From assembly GCF_910588715.1 (NCBI RefSeq), contig NZ_CAJURG010000001.1, positions 526,101 to 590,100 of the forward strand: 64,000 nt of DNA. The letters are read 5' to 3'. A program made the position numbers and the translations under genes. Positions within the stretch are counted from its first letter, which is position 1, and each line of letters begins with the position of its first letter. Under the pieces are notes generated by a model. It did not search any database. It worked only from the letters and a program-made list of their open reading frames with translations, and was not told the DNA's origin. Shown here in pieces: positions 52,487-61,191 of this stretch. Source of the stretch: an uncultured Clostridium sp. Its GTDB lineage: Bacteria > Bacillota > Clostridia > Clostridiales > Clostridiaceae.

Positions 52487-53231
52487 TTTGCCCTCCATTT
52501 ATTTGCTTATCATATTGCTTTTTTATTTTTTCAATTACTTCATTTTTAAATAGTTTGTTTTCTATATTAGAAACCTTTATAACCCCAACTAATGAATTAG
52601 TTAAGAAAACTTCATCACTATTTAATAATTCTTCTTTTGTTATATTTTTTTCTATTACATCAAAGCTATCAATAACCCAGCTACGAACTATTCCTGGTAA
52701 TAATCCACATTTAGTTGGTGGTGTATAAATAAATTTATCCTTAACTATAAAAATATTACTTGTACACCCTTCACATAAATTACCTTCTTCATTAAAGAAT
52801 ATAGATTCATTATATCCATTTCTTTGACATAATTCATATTCTATAATATTTTCTAAATAATTTAAAGTTTTAAAGTTAACTATCCTAGAAGTTGAATTTC
52901 TTAAAACCTCAGAAATAGAGACCTTAAATCCCTCTTTATAATCACTATCTTTATACTTTATCTCCCTTATTGAATAAATTAAGTTTTTTTCAGTTACAAC
53001 AATTTTTAATGCTTTGTTTTTTATATTATATTTATTTATAAAGAAAGCTACATCTTCGATAGATATTAACTTACCTAAATTGAATTCTAAAATTGCATTA
53101 TTTAATCTTTTTATATGCTCCTTTAAAAATACTGGAGTATTTTTTACTAATATAGTTTCAAAAACTCCTCTTCCAAAAAATATACCACTATCTATATTTA
53201 TAGTATCATTTTCATATATAACTTTTCTCAT
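52476..53231 (-). CDS. pabC: Aminodeoxychorismate lyase (class IV PLP enzyme)
   Basis: This 251-residue enzyme releases pyruvate from aminodeoxychorismate to give p[31 protein letters not shown] is the class IV opening, [15 protein letters not shown] carries the PLP lysine, and [17 protein letters not shown] with [14 protein letters not shown] complete the site. The function is supported by position between pabB and folE. Confidence 0.88.
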   Translation of the reverse strand: MRKVIYENDTINIDSGIFFGRGVFETILVKNTPVFLKEHIKRLNNAILEFNLGKLISIEDVAFFINKYNIKNKALKIVVTEKNLIYSIREIKYKDSDYKEGFKVSISEVLRNSTSRIVNFKTLNYLENIIEYELCQRNGYNESIFFNEEGNLCEGCTSNIFIVKDKFIYTPPTKCGLLPGIVRSWVIDSFDVIEKNITKEELLNSDEVFLTNSLVGVIKVSNIENKLFKNEVIEKIKKQYDKQINGGQNDE

Positions 53232-53239
53232 TAATTCAC

Positions 53240-54583
53240 CTATAATACTCTCATTAAAGCTCTTGCTTTATCTAGCGTTTCATTGTACTCATCTTCCTCT
53301 ATTGAATCGTAAGTAATTCCACCGCCAACTCCAAAATAAGCCTTATTATCTTTTTTTACTATTGTTCTTATGACTATATTAAAATCACAGTTTCCTCTAA
53401 AATCAAAATATCCTATAGAACCTGTATAAATATTTCTCTTAACCTTTTCTAACTCTTCAATTATTTCCATAGCTCGTATTTTAGGAGTTCCAGTTATAGA
53501 ACCACCAGGAAAACATTCTTTTATACACCTTACAGAAGAAACATTATTTTTTAATTCTCCTTCTACTGTAGAAACTAAGTGAAACACTGTAGCATATTCT
53601 TCTAACTTAAAGTTTTCAGTAACCTTAACAGTATGTGGTTTACATACCTTACTAAAATCATTTCTCTCTAAATCAACAACCATTAATAATTCCGCTTTAT
53701 CTTTTTCACTATTAATAAGTTCTAACTTATTTACCTCATCTTCTTTTTTGTTATTACCTCTAGGTCTTGTCCCTTTTATAGGTCTTGTATGTGCCTTATT
53801 ATTAATAACTTGAACAAATCTTTCTGGAGATGAGCTTATAATTTGAAAATCATCAAAATTTAAATAAGCCGAAAAAGGTGCTTTATTTATGCTTCTTAAT
53901 TTCTTATAAATATTAAAAGATTCATCATCATTATAACACCAAAATCTTTGAGTCATGTTTGCAATATAAACATCACCAGATACTATATAGTCTTTTAGCT
54001 TAGCTACTGCTTTTTTATAATCCTCTTTAACAAAATTTGAATAAAAAATATTTTCACTTTTTTCATAAACTATTTCATCAGCAATTTTTTCTCCATTATC
54101 TATTACTTTTAAAATGTTATGTATATTTTCAATATGACCATCTAAATCAGTTATGTATTTTTTATTATTTATTAAATCAAATATTATTATATTTTTATAA
54201 AAAATAAATCTCATATCTGGTATACTAAAATCTTCTGTTGCTGTATTAGGTAGACTCTCTAATAATCTTCCAGTATCGTAAGAAATATAACCAATAGCTC
54301 CACTTAAAAATGGTATAGTATCTTCAATATCATTTTTATATTCATTTATTAAATTTTCTAATATATTAAAGGCATCACCTTCAATTATATTTCCATTTAT
54401 ATAGGTAGTTTCATTTTTTACTTCAAATTTCAAAAATGGATTTATTCCAATAAAAGAATACTTAGAAAGCTTTTTATCTTCTTTAGAACTATCTAATAAT
54501 ATAGTATTACTTTTATCCTTAAACAAGTTATAAATTTCAAATACATTTAAATTACTATTAAACTCTATTTTAACTAACCCCAC
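53240..54583 (-). CDS. pabB: Aminodeoxychorismate synthase component I
   Basis: This 447-residue chorismate-binding enzyme aminates chorismate with ammonia from PabA. The C-terminal chorismate domain shows SSSPERFVQV, HTRPIKGTRPRGN (the lysine in PIKGT marks PabB rather than anthranilate synthase, which has PIAGT), DLERNDFSKVCKP, FPGGSITGTPKIRAMEIIEELE and YTGSIGYFDFRGNCDFNIVIRT. The start is GTG after AAGGGGG. It lies 27 bases after pabA. Confidence 0.92.
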   Translation of the reverse strand: MGLVKIEFNSNLNVFEIYNLFKDKSNTILLDSSKEDKKLSKYSFIGINPFLKFEVKNETTYINGNIIEGDAFNILENLINEYKNDIEDTIPFLSGAIGYISYDTGRLLESLPNTATEDFSIPDMRFIFYKNIIIFDLINNKKYITDLDGHIENIHNILKVIDNGEKIADEIVYEKSENIFYSNFVKEDYKKAVAKLKDYIVSGDVYIANMTQRFWCYNDDESFNIYKKLRSINKAPFSAYLNFDDFQIISSSPERFVQVINNKAHTRPIKGTRPRGNNKKEDEVNKLELINSEKDKAELLMVVDLERNDFSKVCKPHTVKVTENFKLEEYATVFHLVSTVEGELKNNVSSVRCIKECFPGGSITGTPKIRAMEIIEELEKVKRNIYTGSIGYFDFRGNCDFNIVIRTIVKKDNKAYFGVGGGITYDSIEEDEYNETLDKARALMRVL

Positions 54584-54610
54584 TTACAACTTTCCCCCTT
54601 ATAAAATTTA

Positions 54611-55207
54611 TTAAAACTTATTCAAGTTTTTATTAAATTCTTTTGTTATATTTATAAAATTATTTAAAATTTTATGACCCTCTTCTGTCATTTCTGCTTC
54701 TGGATGAAATTGAACTCCGTATATAGGATATTTTTTATGCTTAATTCCCATTATAATATTATCTTCTGTCTCACTAATTATATCCAAATCAACTGGAAAA
54801 TTTTCCTTATCTACTATTAATGAATGATATCTTGTAACTTTTAAAGTATTTTTTACATCCTTAAATATATCCTTCTTATTATGAGTTATATTAAATATTT
54901 TCCCATGAACTGGTTCACTTCCTTTTTTAATAACAGCATTAAAATAATGCCCTATACATTGATGTCCTAAACAAATACCTAATATAGGAATTTTCCCTTT
55001 AAACTTATCAATAATATCTAAGCTTAATCCAGCTTCTTTAGGAGATTTTGGTCCTGGAGAAATAACTATTCCATCTATATTCATATTTTCTATTTCTTTA
55101 AGTGTAATTTTATCATTTCTATAAATAACAATTTCTTCGCCTAACTCTTCAAAATATCTAACTAAGTTATATACAAAAGAATCATAGTTATCAATCATTA
55201 AAAGCAT
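54611..55207 (-). CDS. pabA: Aminodeoxychorismate synthase glutaminase component
   Basis: This 198-residue class I glutamine amidotransferase gives ammonia to PabB. MIDNYDSFVYNLVRYFEELG, VISPGPKSPKEAGLS, the catalytic ILGICLGHQCIGHYF, VTRYHSLIVDK and YGVQFHPEAEMTEEGHKIL are visible. It starts the folate operon. GGAGG lies before the ATG at 55207. It could also serve an anthranilate synthase, but no trp genes are present. Confidence 0.92.
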   Translation of the reverse strand: MLLMIDNYDSFVYNLVRYFEELGEEIVIYRNDKITLKEIENMNIDGIVISPGPKSPKEAGLSLDIIDKFKGKIPILGICLGHQCIGHYFNAVIKKGSEPVHGKIFNITHNKKDIFKDVKNTLKVTRYHSLIVDKENFPVDLDIISETEDNIIMGIKHKKYPIYGVQFHPEAEMTEEGHKILNNFINITKEFNKNLNKF

Positions 55208-55331
55208 ACTATTCCTCCAATTTCATTTGTAAATTTCAAACTTTATAATTTAAGCTATATTTTTTTAAAATAAACATAAATTATTAATAAATAATGCTCT
55301 ATAATAATAAATTTAGCTTAATTTATTATTA

Positions 55332-55360
55332 TTGCATTATCAATGAATAAATTATATCAT
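55332..55360 (+). promoter_or_regulatory. Promoter of the PHP phosphoesterase gene
   Basis: TTGCAT (55332-55337), 17 bases and TATCAT (55355-55360). The start would be near 55367, 43 bases before the ATG. Confidence 0.5.
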
Positions 55361-55409
55361 AGCTTTATATACTACAAAACACTTACTTGAAAGGAGAAAA
55401 ATTTTTAAT

Positions 55410-56240
55410 ATGATTATATGCGATTTACATACACATTCTACTGCATCAGATGGAAAATATTCACCTAAAGATGTTGTAAGAAAAGCTTATGATAGAGGAG
55501 TAAAATATCTAGCATTAACTGACCATGATACCTTATCAGGAATTGAAGAGGCAAAAAGTGAAGCTGAAAAACTAGATATACATTTTATTCCTGGAGTAGA
55601 ATTATCTACAACTTACAAAGGAGAAACTATTCATATTTTAGGATACTTTAAAGGTGATGATTATAAAAATCCTGATTTAAATAACTTTTTAGAAGGATTA
55701 AAAGAAAAAAGAATTGCTCGTGCTCATGAAATAGTCAGAAGATTAAAGAAATTTAATGATATTGAAATAGATGTTAATGAAGTCCTTAAAAACGGTAAGG
55801 ATACTATTGCAAGACCACATATAGCTAAAGCTATAATAGATGCTGGATATAACTACTCAAAAGAATATATATTTGATAATTTCCTTGGAGATCATTGCCC
55901 TGCATATATACCAGCAAATAAATTATCTACAGAAGAAGGAATTAACTTATTAAGAACTTATAATGCCCTTGTGGTTTTAGCTCATCCTGTATTATTAAAA
56001 AAATTACATGTGCTAGATGTTCTTCATCTTAATTTTGATGGAATAGAAGGTATCTATGGGCTTAACACGGAAGAAGATACTAAAAATTTCTTAAAAATTG
56101 TAGATAAAAAAGATATATTAACTTCCTGTGGCTCTGACTCTCATGGACATGAAGAAGATGATACAAAGCATGGAATATTAGGTTCTCAATCTATGGAAAA
56201 ACATAGACTGGAAAAGTTTTTAAATAAACTAAATAACTAA
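55410..56240 (+). CDS. PHP-domain phosphoesterase (RnaAM/TrpH type)
   Basis: This 276-residue metal-dependent hydrolase has the PHP motifs: ICDLHTHSTASDGKYSP, LALTDHDTLSG, FIPGVELSTTYKGETIHILGYF, ARPHIAKA, ALVVLAHPVLL and TSCGSDSHGHEED. The E. coli homologue digests oligoribonucleotides and 3',5'-bisphosphates. The substrate here is not determined. It is a single-gene unit with AAAGGAGA as ribosome site. Confidence 0.88.
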   Translation: MIICDLHTHSTASDGKYSPKDVVRKAYDRGVKYLALTDHDTLSGIEEAKSEAEKLDIHFIPGVELSTTYKGETIHILGYFKGDDYKNPDLNNFLEGLKEKRIARAHEIVRRLKKFNDIEIDVNEVLKNGKDTIARPHIAKAIIDAGYNYSKEYIFDNFLGDHCPAYIPANKLSTEEGINLLRTYNALVVLAHPVLLKKLHVLDVLHLNFDGIEGIYGLNTEEDTKNFLKIVDKKDILTSCGSDSHGHEEDDTKHGILGSQSMEKHRLEKFLNKLNN

Positions 56241-56298
56241 TTAAATATTAAAATAAGTTTTTATATAACTTATTAATAAAAATTATTATAATAAAAAG

Positions 56299-56342
56299 GA
56301 GCATATAATACTAAATTTAAAAAATTTTAATATTATATGCTC
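56299..56342. terminator. Bidirectional terminator between PHP gene and aminopeptidase
   Basis: GAGCATATAATA (56299-56310) pairs with TATTATATGCTC (56331-56342), plus inner AT pairs. T-runs follow on both strands. Confidence 0.8.
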
Positions 56343-56349
56343 TTTATAT

Positions 56350-57738
56350 TTATTCTTCAATTAAAAATGCTTTATATCCATTTTTAGTTTCATAAACATC
56401 AACTTTACTTGATACTTCCCATGGAGCATGCATGTTTTGTAAAGCAACACCACAATCTATGACTTCCATATTATATTGAGCTAAAATATAAGCGATAGTT
56501 CCACCGCCTCCTTGGTCAACCTTTCCAAGCTCTGCTGTTTGATATGAAACATCATTTTCATCCATGATTTTTCTAAGCCATGCAATAAATTCTGGATTTG
56601 CATCATTACATCCACTTTTACCTCTTGCTCCAGTATATTTACTAAATACAAGACCTCTTCCAAAATAAGCTGTATTTTTCTTTTCACAAACTCCTGGATA
56701 ATTTGGATCAAAAGCAGCAGTAACATCAGCTGATAACATTAATGAATTTTGAAGAGCTCTTTTTAATTTTAATTCAGAATACTCTCCTCTTCTATCCATT
56801 ACCTCAGCTAAAGAATTTTCAAAGAATTTTGAATGCATACCAGTAGCACCAATACTTCCTACTTCTTCTTTATCTACTAACAAAATAACAGATGTTTTTT
56901 CTACGCTATCAACCTCTAATAAGGCCATTAATGAAGTATATGCACATATTCTATCATCTTGCCCATACCCCATTATCATACTCTTATCTAAACCTAAATC
57001 TCTTGCTTTACCTGCTGGTACAATTTCAAATTCTGCTGAAATAAAATCTTCTTCTTCAAAATCGTATTTATCCTTTAAAAGAAGTAAAATATTTTCTTTA
57101 ACAGCTTCTTTTTCCTTACCCTCTAATGGAATATTTCCAACAAGAACATTTAAATCTTCTCCAGCAATAACTTCGTTTGCCTTTTTTTGCAATTGGTCAG
57201 CTGAAAGATGAACTAAAAGATCTGAAATTCCAAGTACAGGATCATTATCCTCTTCGCCTATTACAACATTAACTTTTGTTCCATCCTTTTTTACTACAAT
57301 ACCATGTAACGCAAGTGGAAGTGCAACCCATTGATATTTTTTAACTCCACCATAATAATGAGTGTCCATTAATGCTAAATCACTATCTTCATATAATGGA
57401 TGTTGTTTTAAATCAAGTCTTGGAGAGTCAACATGAGAACCTATAATTCTCATTCCATTTTCAATAGAATCTTTTCCTATTAAATATAAAACTAAACCTT
57501 TATCTTTATTATTAAAGTAAACCTTATCTCCTGTCTTTAAAGCTTCATTATTTTTTATTATTTCATCTAAGTTTCTATAACCATTCTTTTCTGCTAATCT
57601 TATAGCTTCATGGATACATTCTCTTTCAGTTTTTCCTATTGAAAGATAATTTTTATATCCTTCACAAAAATTAAAAATTTCTTGTTTTCCATTTTGATCA
57701 TATTTTAGCCATGAATTTTTTTTAGAAATTTTGCCCAT
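56350..57738 (-). CDS. Aminopeptidase, M18 family
   Basis: This zinc aminopeptidase of about 462 residues has the M18 layout: RIIGSHVDSPRLDLKQHPLYEDSDLALMDTHYYGGVKKYQW (metal ligands), ILLVDKEEVGSIGATGMHSKFFENSL, LSADVTAAFDPNYP and KVDQGGGGTIAYILAQYNMEVIDCGVALQNMHAPWEVSSK. It is long enough to be complete. The start at 57738 has GGAAGG upstream; an in-frame start at 57774 would overlap hprK. It follows hprK by 13 bases, so the two may be co-transcribed. Confidence 0.92.
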   Translation of the reverse strand: MGKISKKNSWLKYDQNGKQEIFNFCEGYKNYLSIGKTERECIHEAIRLAEKNGYRNLDEIIKNNEALKTGDKVYFNNKDKGLVLYLIGKDSIENGMRIIGSHVDSPRLDLKQHPLYEDSDLALMDTHYYGGVKKYQWVALPLALHGIVVKKDGTKVNVVIGEEDNDPVLGISDLLVHLSADQLQKKANEVIAGEDLNVLVGNIPLEGKEKEAVKENILLLLKDKYDFEEEDFISAEFEIVPAGKARDLGLDKSMIMGYGQDDRICAYTSLMALLEVDSVEKTSVILLVDKEEVGSIGATGMHSKFFENSLAEVMDRRGEYSELKLKRALQNSLMLSADVTAAFDPNYPGVCEKKNTAYFGRGLVFSKYTGARGKSGCNDANPEFIAWLRKIMDENDVSYQTAELGKVDQGGGGTIAYILAQYNMEVIDCGVALQNMHAPWEVSSKVDVYETKNGYKAFLIEE

Positions 57739-57751
57739 ACTATCGCCTTCC

Positions 57752-58666
57752 TTATTCTTCTTCAACAACTTCACTCATTCTTTGCTCGATAATATCTACT
57801 GGTGTAACATCAGACATCAACGAATGTCTATAATTACCAGCTGCTGCTTCAATTATGACTGCAATATTTCTCCCTGGTCTAACAGGCACTCTTAGTCTTC
57901 TAAGCTTTACTCCAAGTATATCTTGAGTTTCTTTATCAACGCCTAACCTATCATAATCACCATCATCTTTCCAGTGTTCAAAATGCATTAATAAATTTAT
58001 GTCCTTTGATGGCAATATAGAACTAAGACCGTATAATGAAGATATATCAATAATACCAATTCCCCTAACTTCTAACATCCCAATAGTTATTCTAGGGGAT
58101 GTACCTATCAAACTACCATCTATTTCTTTAATATCAACTGCATCATCAGATACTAATCTATGACCTCTTTTTATAAGCTCTAAGGCCGTTTCACTTTTTC
58201 CTATTCCACTTTCTCCAGTTATAAGTATACCTATACCATATACGTCCATCAAAACACCATGCAATCTAGTTTCTGGAGCAAGTTTACCTGCAAGATACAT
58301 GGTAAGCTTACTTATAAATTTTGTTGTAACCACATTTGTTCTTAATAACCATGATTTTGACTTTTTAGCAGCCTTTAAAAATTCATTATGTGGCTCTAAT
58401 CCTCTAGTCATAATTATACATTTAGAATTAAAACTAAAATATTTATTAATTCTTTTTCTCATTAACTCTATTCCCATATCATCTAAAAAGCTCCATTCAG
58501 CCTTTCCAATAACTTGGATTCTTTCAGGTGCAAAATAATTATAAAAACCAGCTAACTGTAATCCCGGTCTATTTATATCGTTAACAGATATCTTTACATT
58601 CTTTTCGCCCTCAACTAAAACTTCTAACTCAAAATCTGATATTAACTTCTCTACAGTAACTGACAA
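57752..58666 (-). CDS. hprK: HPr kinase/phosphorylase
   Basis: This 304-residue enzyme phosphorylates Ser46 of HPr and controls carbon catabolite repression in Firmicutes. The N-terminal domain precedes the Walker A GESGIGKSETALELIKRGHRLVSDDAVDI and the family signature LEVRGIGIIDISSLYG, followed by LGVKLRRLRVPVRPGRNIAVIIEAAAGNYRHSLM. The start is TTG with GGGTGG before it. It lies 13 bases after the DUF896 gene. Confidence 0.94.
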   Translation of the reverse strand: MSVTVEKLISDFELEVLVEGEKNVKISVNDINRPGLQLAGFYNYFAPERIQVIGKAEWSFLDDMGIELMRKRINKYFSFNSKCIIMTRGLEPHNEFLKAAKKSKSWLLRTNVVTTKFISKLTMYLAGKLAPETRLHGVLMDVYGIGILITGESGIGKSETALELIKRGHRLVSDDAVDIKEIDGSLIGTSPRITIGMLEVRGIGIIDISSLYGLSSILPSKDINLLMHFEHWKDDGDYDRLGVDKETQDILGVKLRRLRVPVRPGRNIAVIIEAAAGNYRHSLMSDVTPVDIIEQRMSEVVEEE

Positions 58667-58679
58667 TACTTACCACCCT

Positions 58680-58874
58680 TTACTTCTTTTTATTCTTAGG
58701 TTCAATTCCTTGTAATTGTGCTCTAAGATTATCTTTATAACTATCTATGTATCTTCTTCTTAAAACTTGTTGCTCTTCTTTTTCTTGATCATTTAATCCT
58801 TCTTCTTTGCTCTTTTTATATAATTCATTTATCCTAGTTATTACATCCTCAATTTTTGCATTTGTATAATCCAT
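58680..58874 (-). CDS. DUF896 family protein (YnzC-like)
   Basis: This 64-residue protein has the DUF896 pattern ITRINELYKKSKEEGLNDQEKEEQQVLRRRYIDSYKDNLRAQLQGI and ends in basic residues. Family members are short, helical and cytoplasmic, with no established role beyond a proposed link to the SOS response in Bacillus. It starts a unit with hprK and the M18 aminopeptidase. Confidence 0.88.
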   Translation of the reverse strand: MDYTNAKIEDVITRINELYKKSKEEGLNDQEKEEQQVLRRRYIDSYKDNLRAQLQGIEPKNKKK

Positions 58875-59223
58875 TTTTTTACTTCCTTTCTTTTATAAAA
58901 TTATAAAAGTTAGCTTAATTTAAAATACAAATTAAGTTTCTTATCATAAATTTTATTTTTTAATAATTATTATTTTACATTTATTTCTTTTTAATATCAA
59001 CTTTAATTATTTTTTATTTCATATTTTTTATATTTTCGTCAAAATATCTGCTTTTTATTAGAGGTTAATACATCATTTATTATTAGCAAATTTCACTTTA
59101 AAGATACTCATGTTTTTTAATCGAATATTTTGTATTATTTTGATGAACTTTATTATTTTACTTTTATGCCATTTATGGTATAATAACCCATATACTGTTA
59201 ATAAGAATCAAAAGAGGTAACTT
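58875..59223 (+). promoter_or_regulatory. AT-rich divergent intergenic region with an extended -10 promoter
   Basis: This 349-base gap contains one clear signal: TTTACT (59157-59162), 16 bases and TATAAT (59179-59184) preceded by TGG, driving the small basic protein gene. The start would be near 59191. The minus-strand promoter for DUF896-hprK is not clear to me, and I see no repeat or further gene. Confidence 0.5.
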
Positions 59224-59433
59224 ATGAATAAAAAAAGTCTTAAAAACAAAATTATTCTACAAAAGATAACTTTAAATTTGCTTTTAAAATTTCTATCTCC
59301 TCAAAATAAATTCGTTATATACATATCACAAAATTTGGACAAACATCTTTGGCGATATCAACAACTTATTTATAAAAAATATAAAAGAAAGCATTCAAAT
59401 AAATATTATATTTCTAAATCAAAAGCTGCTTAA
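59224..59433 (+). CDS. Small basic protein of unknown function
   Basis: This 69-residue protein is very basic (many Lys and Arg) with a Leu-rich middle (ITLNLLLKFLSPQNKF) and the tail YKKYKRKHSNKYYISKSKAA. I do not recognise a family. A good promoter, AAAGAGGT ribosome site and immediate terminator support a real single-gene unit. It converges on the 6S RNA gene and shares its terminator. Confidence 0.6.
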   Translation: MNKKSLKNKIILQKITLNLLLKFLSPQNKFVIYISQNLDKHLWRYQQLIYKKYKRKHSNKYYISKSKAA

Positions 59434-59438
59434 CGCAA

Positions 59439-59464
59439 AAAACACCTCAAAATTGAGGTGTTTT
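59439..59464. terminator. Shared bidirectional terminator of the small basic protein gene and 6S RNA
   Basis: AAAACACCTCAA (59439-59450) pairs with TTGAGGTGTTTT (59453-59464). A-runs and T-runs on each side give six or more terminal U residues in both directions. Confidence 0.85.
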
Positions 59465-59467
59465 CTT

Positions 59468-59653
59468 CTAATTAATTCCCAACATGCCGGTCGCTTAAAT
59501 ATTCACACCTGCAACTCGCAGGTGGGTTTCGCTCAACTTGCTTCTGCCATCTTCTGATTTAATGAAGCCCGACATCTACAAGCCTGTTGCAAATCCCGTA
59601 AATATAATGTAGGTTGAACATCATAAGCTAAACGCACATCTCAGGATTTCATG
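59468..59653 (-). ncRNA. ssrS: 6S RNA
   Basis: This GC-richer island of about 186 bases has no reading frame. The minus-strand RNA begins near GCAUGAAAUCCUGAGAUGUG and ends near CCGGCAUGUUGGGAAUUAA. Its ends pair: AUGUGC (59639-59634) with GCAUGU (59487-59482), flanked by AAUCC with GGGAAUU, as in the closing stem of 6S RNA. A CCUGCGAGUUGCAGG hairpin lies in the 3' half. 6S RNA binds sigma-A RNA polymerase by mimicking an open promoter. Promoter and terminator fit the ends. I recognise it from shape and end motifs; a covariance search would confirm it. Confidence 0.75.
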
Positions 59654-59658
59654 CTTTT

Positions 59659-59686
59659 ATTATATCAAACTATTTTAAAAGTTCAA
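59659..59686 (-). promoter_or_regulatory. 6S RNA promoter
   Basis: On the minus strand TTGAAC (59686-59681), 16 bases and TATAAT (59664-59659) preceded by TGA. The start would be near 59652. Confidence 0.75.
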
Positions 59687-59711
59687 TAGTAATGTTTGCC
59701 TTTTTTAAAAT

Positions 59712-60113
59712 TTATTTAGACATATAATCCTTTACTACTTCTTCTATTGATATATTGCTATCTTCTTCTGTAAATAAGGCCATAAATTGCACATAATCAC
59801 TAGTTTTTTCAGTCATTTGAATAGCCATCATTTCGCCTTCGATATTTAATTGCTCTATTACTTCTTCTATAATTTCTAATACTTCATCATTAGCAAAATC
59901 ATATAAATAAGGGAAGTAATATTCACTATACCACTCTTTACTATATTCTTCCAAATTGCTTTCTTCGTTAGAATAAGCCTTAGCAGCATCTAATACATCT
60001 TTATCAAAATCAAAATAAAAATTTATTAAAGCAAATTCATTTTCACTTTTTAAAACTTCAACATCTGATAAATCATTTTCATTTAATATTTTTATTATTT
60101 GTGATTCTTTCAA
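59712..60113 (-). CDS. Acidic protein of unknown function
   Basis: This 133-residue protein is strongly acidic (clusters EESNLEEYSKEWYSEYYFPYLYDFANDEVLEIIEEVIEQL), with no membrane segment or known motif. The start is TTG with AAGGAG 8-9 bases upstream. It follows the DUF1292 gene by 19 bases and is probably co-transcribed with it. I do not recognise the family. Confidence 0.7.
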   Translation of the reverse strand: MKESQIIKILNENDLSDVEVLKSENEFALINFYFDFDKDVLDAAKAYSNEESNLEEYSKEWYSEYYFPYLYDFANDEVLEIIEEVIEQLNIEGEMMAIQMTEKTSDYVQFMALFTEEDSNISIEEVVKDYMSK

Positions 60114-60132
60114 CTTTTATTCTCCTTATAAA

Positions 60133-60405
60133 TTAATATAATAATTTGTTATATTCTTTCTTTACAGCTATGAATTCTTTATCATCTTCTACAAGATTTA
60201 ATTCTTGCTTTCCATCTACTTCATCTATTCTAAATACATAAATATCTTCGCTATCTTTTTCATCTACTGGTGCTAATAATAAATATTCTTTATCTTCTAA
60301 ATAAATTCTAGCAATAGCTTCAAATTGAACTTTATTTCCTTCTTCATCTAAAAAAGTCATTATTTGAACTTCTTCATTTTGAACCTTTTTTATTTCTTCA
60401 CTCAT
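60133..60405 (-). CDS. DUF1292 family protein
   Basis: This 90-residue acidic protein shows the DUF1292 pattern: [48 protein letters not shown]. Family members are common in Firmicutes, often near the yrrK/yrrL genes, and have no known function. No ribosome site is found in the 12 bases before the ATG; the nearest, GGGAGGG, lies behind a hairpin (see the next entry). Confidence 0.85.
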   Translation of the reverse strand: MSEEIKKVQNEEVQIMTFLDEEGNKVQFEAIARIYLEDKEYLLLAPVDEKDSEDIYVFRIDEVDGKQELNLVEDDKEFIAVKKEYNKLLY

Positions 60406-60472
60406 TATTTATTATGCTACTCAAAACATTTATGTAATTAATTTTAATATTTTTTGAGTAGCCCTCCCTTCT
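60406..60472 (-). promoter_or_regulatory. Hairpin between ribosome site and start codon of the DUF1292 gene
   Basis: On the minus strand AAGGGAGG (60472-60465) is followed by GCTACTCAAAA (60463-60453), a 26-base AT loop, and TTTTGAGTAGC (60426-60416), then ten A/T bases and the ATG. The 11-base-pair perfect stem would bring the ribosome site to about 10 bases from the start. It has no T-tract, so it is not a terminator. Confidence 0.55.
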
Positions 60473-60594
60473 TAATAATTTATTATTTTATAATTTTTAT
60501 TCAGTTACCATTTTATCATATATACATTTAAAACCAATATCAAATTATTTTTTACTTTAATTACTATATATATTTTTTTTAAAATTAAATTATA

Positions 60595-61035
60595 TTATTT
60601 TTTTATAAACCTAAACAGTATAAATCCTACTATACTTCCAAAAGTATTTAAAATTATATCATCAATATCGCAAGATCCTATCTTAAATACAAATTGAAGT
60701 ATCTCTATTAAAAAACTAGATAAAAATCCTATTAATATTGCTGATTTTAAAGATCTAAATTTATTAAATATCAATGGAATCATAAATCCTAATGGTATGA
60801 AAATTATTATGTTTCCTAATAAATTAGAAAAAGCATTACTTTCAGCAAATGATAAACCACTAGTAAAATAAGATATTATAGTTTTAAAAGGAATAAAATT
60901 CACCCTAGACAATCTTTCTATAAATGAACCCCTATGTAAAATTCCTATTCTACCTCCTTTTAATAAAAGTACCCCTACTAATCCCATTATATAAATACCA
61001 AGTATTATCTTTAATAAAATTTTACTTTTTTTCAT
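60595..61035 (-). CDS. VanZ-like family membrane protein
   Basis: This 146-residue protein has four predicted membrane segments and VanZ-like features: VNFIPFKTIISYFTSGL, NLLGNIIIFIPLGFMIPLIF and SSFLIEILQFVFKIGSCDIDDIILNTFGSIVGFIL. VanZ of Enterococcus raises teicoplanin resistance; most family members have no known role. GAAAGGA is the ribosome site. There are no other van genes nearby, so no resistance should be assumed. Confidence 0.82.
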   Translation of the reverse strand: MKKSKILLKIILGIYIMGLVGVLLLKGGRIGILHRGSFIERLSRVNFIPFKTIISYFTSGLSFAESNAFSNLLGNIIIFIPLGFMIPLIFNKFRSLKSAILIGFLSSFLIEILQFVFKIGSCDIDDIILNTFGSIVGFILFRFIKK

Positions 61036-61132
61036 TCTAACTATCCTTTCTAAATATAATAATATACTTTAATATTTACTTATATTTAAACTTTTACACC
61101 TTTTAAATAATAATTTATATTTATTATTAATA

Positions 61133-61170
61133 AAAAAATAAAGGTATTAAATTTAATACCTTTATTTTTT
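61133..61170 (-). terminator. Terminator of the large membrane protein gene
   Basis: A perfect 19-base dyad (61133-61151 with 61152-61170) with AAAAAA and TTTTTT ends, 22 bases after the stop. Confidence 0.85.
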
Positions 61171-61191
61171 ATAAATATATTTTTAAATATC

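Noticed and set aside
56481..56726. Minus-strand open frame of 81 codons within the M18 aminopeptidase
   Set aside because: It is another frame inside a conserved metallopeptidase domain and shows no protein-like features.
60416..60463. Terminator upstream of the DUF1292 gene
   Set aside because: The stem is perfect but no T-run follows on the minus strand, and it lies between the ribosome site and the ATG.
60595..61035. Glycopeptide resistance from the VanZ-like gene
   Set aside because: VanZ-like proteins are widespread without van clusters, and no vanHAX-type gene is nearby.
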